Positions 6,543 to 7,334 of a DNA stretch of 7,334 nucleotides are shown here, one piece after another. The stretch is from an uncultured Legionella sp. (GTDB lineage: Bacteria; Pseudomonadota; Gammaproteobacteria; Legionellales; Legionellaceae): contig CAISKC010000230.1 of assembly GCA_903885895.1 (NCBI GenBank), positions 1 to 7,334 of the forward strand, given 5' to 3'. Under the pieces are notes generated by a model. It searched no databases, was not told the DNA's origin, and saw only the letters and a list, made by a program, of their open reading frames with translations. Within the stretch, counting starts at the first letter, position 1; every line of letters begins with the position of its first letter. The translations under genes were made by a program, and so were the position numbers.

Positions 6543-6822
6543 TTTGAATAACCCAACCTTTCAACGTGATTTATTCGATCTTGATAAAAACGAACAAGCA
6601 GCTTTGATTAAAACTCTAAAAAAAATACATAAACTATCCTGGGCTGCATTATATACAGATCAAGGTTTAAAATGGGAAACCATTTTATCCAAACAAACTA
6701 AAAATGGTGAGCGCCTTTATACATTCAGATTCTCTCAGAAGTTTCGCGCCGTTGCATTAAGAGAAGGTGACTATTTAAGAGTACTTTCCTTGCATGCCGA
6801 TCATGATAGTGCTTACAAATAA
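6523..6822 (+). CDS. Putative RelE/ParE-like toxin
   Basis: A 99-residue basic protein that overlaps the antitoxin by 20 bases in another frame. AAAGGA (6511-6516) lies 6 bases before the ATG. Size, charge and order of elements fit the RelE/ParE/HigB toxin fold: an N-terminal helical half (about 10-37), then strands including LYTFRFSQKFRAVALREG (65-82) and YLRVLSLHADHDSAY (84-98). Arg69, Lys73, Arg75, Arg80, Arg86, His91, His94 and Tyr98 are plausible active or RNA-contact residues, by analogy with ribosome-dependent mRNases. The ending LSLH-DHDSAY with the preceding FRA belongs, as I recall it, to a conserved group of small proteins paired with antitoxins like the one upstream. Whether it cuts mRNA or has another target cannot be told from the sequence. 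Both genes look intact. Confidence 0.65.
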   Translation: MTSIKIDLNNPTFQRDLFDLDKNEQAALIKTLKKIHKLSWAALYTDQGLKWETILSKQTKNGERLYTFRFSQKFRAVALREGDYLRVLSLHADHDSAYK

Positions 6823-6850
6823 AAATAGCCCAAATCTCGTTTGGTAAACA

Positions 6851-6878
6851 TTGTAAAATTGATATAGTCCAGTAAAAT
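6851..6878 (+). promoter_or_regulatory. Possible promoter of the LD-carboxypeptidase gene
   Basis: TTGTAA (6851-6856) and TAAAAT (6873-6878) are spaced by 16 bases, and transcription would begin around 6885, about 30 bases before the GTG start. The -35 match is only four of six. Read-through from the toxin-antitoxin operon is also possible, as no convincing rightward terminator separates them. Confidence 0.4.
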
Positions 6879-6914
6879 GCAGATAGATTTAGCCTGCTCT
6901 GGGAATATGTAACC

Positions 6915-7334
6915 GTGTTCAAATTACCTATATTAAAGGCCGGTGATCAAATTGAGATCATTGCACCTGCCTCTCGCTGTTCTAATGAGTTTCTCATAGA
7001 ATTAAAAACCTTATTAACCTCCTGGCAATTACATTGTGTCGTAAATGAACCTATCTTCGGCCAAGATTTATTATGTGCGAACTCCGACCACATGCGTTTT
7101 GAGTCTTTAAAAAATGCACTGCAAAATCCAGAAACAAAAGCTATTATTTGTGCTCGTGGTGGTTATGGCAGCATGCGTTTGCTCCCCGAACTCGCTAACA
7201 TTGCACAACCCTCTTCCACTAAGCTATTTATAGGCATGAGTGATATCACGGCTTTAAATTTATTTCTTCAGCAACAATGGAAATGGCCAGTCATTCATGG
7301 CGCGCTGGCTCCAGATAAGTTTTCGGCCGAATCA
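6915..7334 (+). CDS. ldcA: LD-carboxypeptidase, peptidase family S66 (N-terminal 140 codons)
   Basis: This cytoplasmic serine peptidase would remove the terminal D-alanine from murein tetrapeptides during cell-wall recycling. The start is GTG 6915; the in-frame stop at 6873-6875 and the lack of any ATG, GTG or TTG in between make it the best choice, though the ribosome binding site (TGGGA) is weak. Family landmarks appear in order: an early strand ending in IAPAS (16-20), the CANSD--R region (54-61), ARGGYGSMRLLP (80-91) and GMSDITALN (107-115). Ser109 in GMSD is the expected nucleophile. The catalytic Glu and His lie in the C-terminal domain beyond the window. Family members are about 300 residues, so roughly half is seen. 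S66 also includes MccF-type microcin-resistance peptidases, which share these motifs, so the ldcA role is likely but not certain. No sign of damage. Confidence 0.9.
   Translation, partial: MFKLPILKAGDQIEIIAPASRCSNEFLIELKTLLTSWQLHCVVNEPIFGQDLLCANSDHMRFESLKNALQNPETKAIICARGGYGSMRLLPELANIAQPSSTKLFIGMSDITALNLFLQQQWKWPVIHGALAPDKFSAES

Noticed and set aside
6821..6844. Hairpin CCAAA-TCTCG-TTTGG with an A-run on its left as a terminator
   Set aside because: The stem is only 5 bp and the U-tract would serve leftward transcription, where no gene is seen upstream; rightward there is no U-tract.
6382..6922. Minus-strand ORFs at 6382-6564 and 6725-6922
   Set aside because: They oppose the toxin-antitoxin genes and the start of the carboxypeptidase; composition is shadow-like.
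1..7334. tRNA, rRNA, CRISPR array, insertion sequence or integrase
   Set aside because: I saw no cloverleaf, no regularly spaced repeats and no transposase or recombinase motifs in any frame.

Overview
The window looks like part of a moderately AT-rich gammaproteobacterial chromosome. The best guess is the Legionella/Coxiella-like group (Legionellales). The grounds are family resemblance only: a MerR regulator with a TipAS-type C-terminal domain, an S66 LD-carboxypeptidase, and a very large soluble protein with no recognisable domain. There is no rRNA or other marker to settle this.

Layout. Positions 1-4571 are filled by one uninterrupted minus-strand reading frame. It starts at the ATG at 4571 and runs off the left edge after 1523 codons. 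I do not recognise the protein; it has no signal peptide or clear membrane segment, and a short Gln/Glu/Ala-rich linker splits it into two large parts. Positions 4572-4931 are non-coding and carry a likely promoter for the giant gene, a perfect hairpin, and an inverted pair of REP-like palindromes. Positions 4932-5872 (minus) hold a MerR/TipAS-type regulator split by a one-base frameshift at an A7 run. Its two halves rejoin perfectly if one A is added. Its promoter has the long 19-bp spacer and central palindrome typical of MerR-controlled promoters. Positions 5873-6244 contain that operator, a second hairpin and a 43-codon C-terminal remnant of a GNAT acetyltransferase.

On the plus strand, 6273-6822 is a compact two-gene operon. 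It encodes a likely AbrB-like antitoxin followed by an overlapping RelE/ParE-like toxin. The promoter is near consensus, with a perfect 20-bp palindrome lying over the predicted transcription start and reaching the ribosome binding site, which suggests autoregulation. From 6915 to the right edge is the N-terminal part of an LD-carboxypeptidase (peptidase family S66, LdcA-like) involved in murein recycling.

Taken together, 4600-6830 reads as a small accessory patch of repeats, a broken regulator, a gene remnant and a toxin-antitoxin pair. It lies between a giant, possibly secreted-effector-like gene and a housekeeping murein enzyme. The most interesting items are the giant unrecognised protein, the frameshifted regulator with a possible slippage site, and the toxin-antitoxin operon with its operator.
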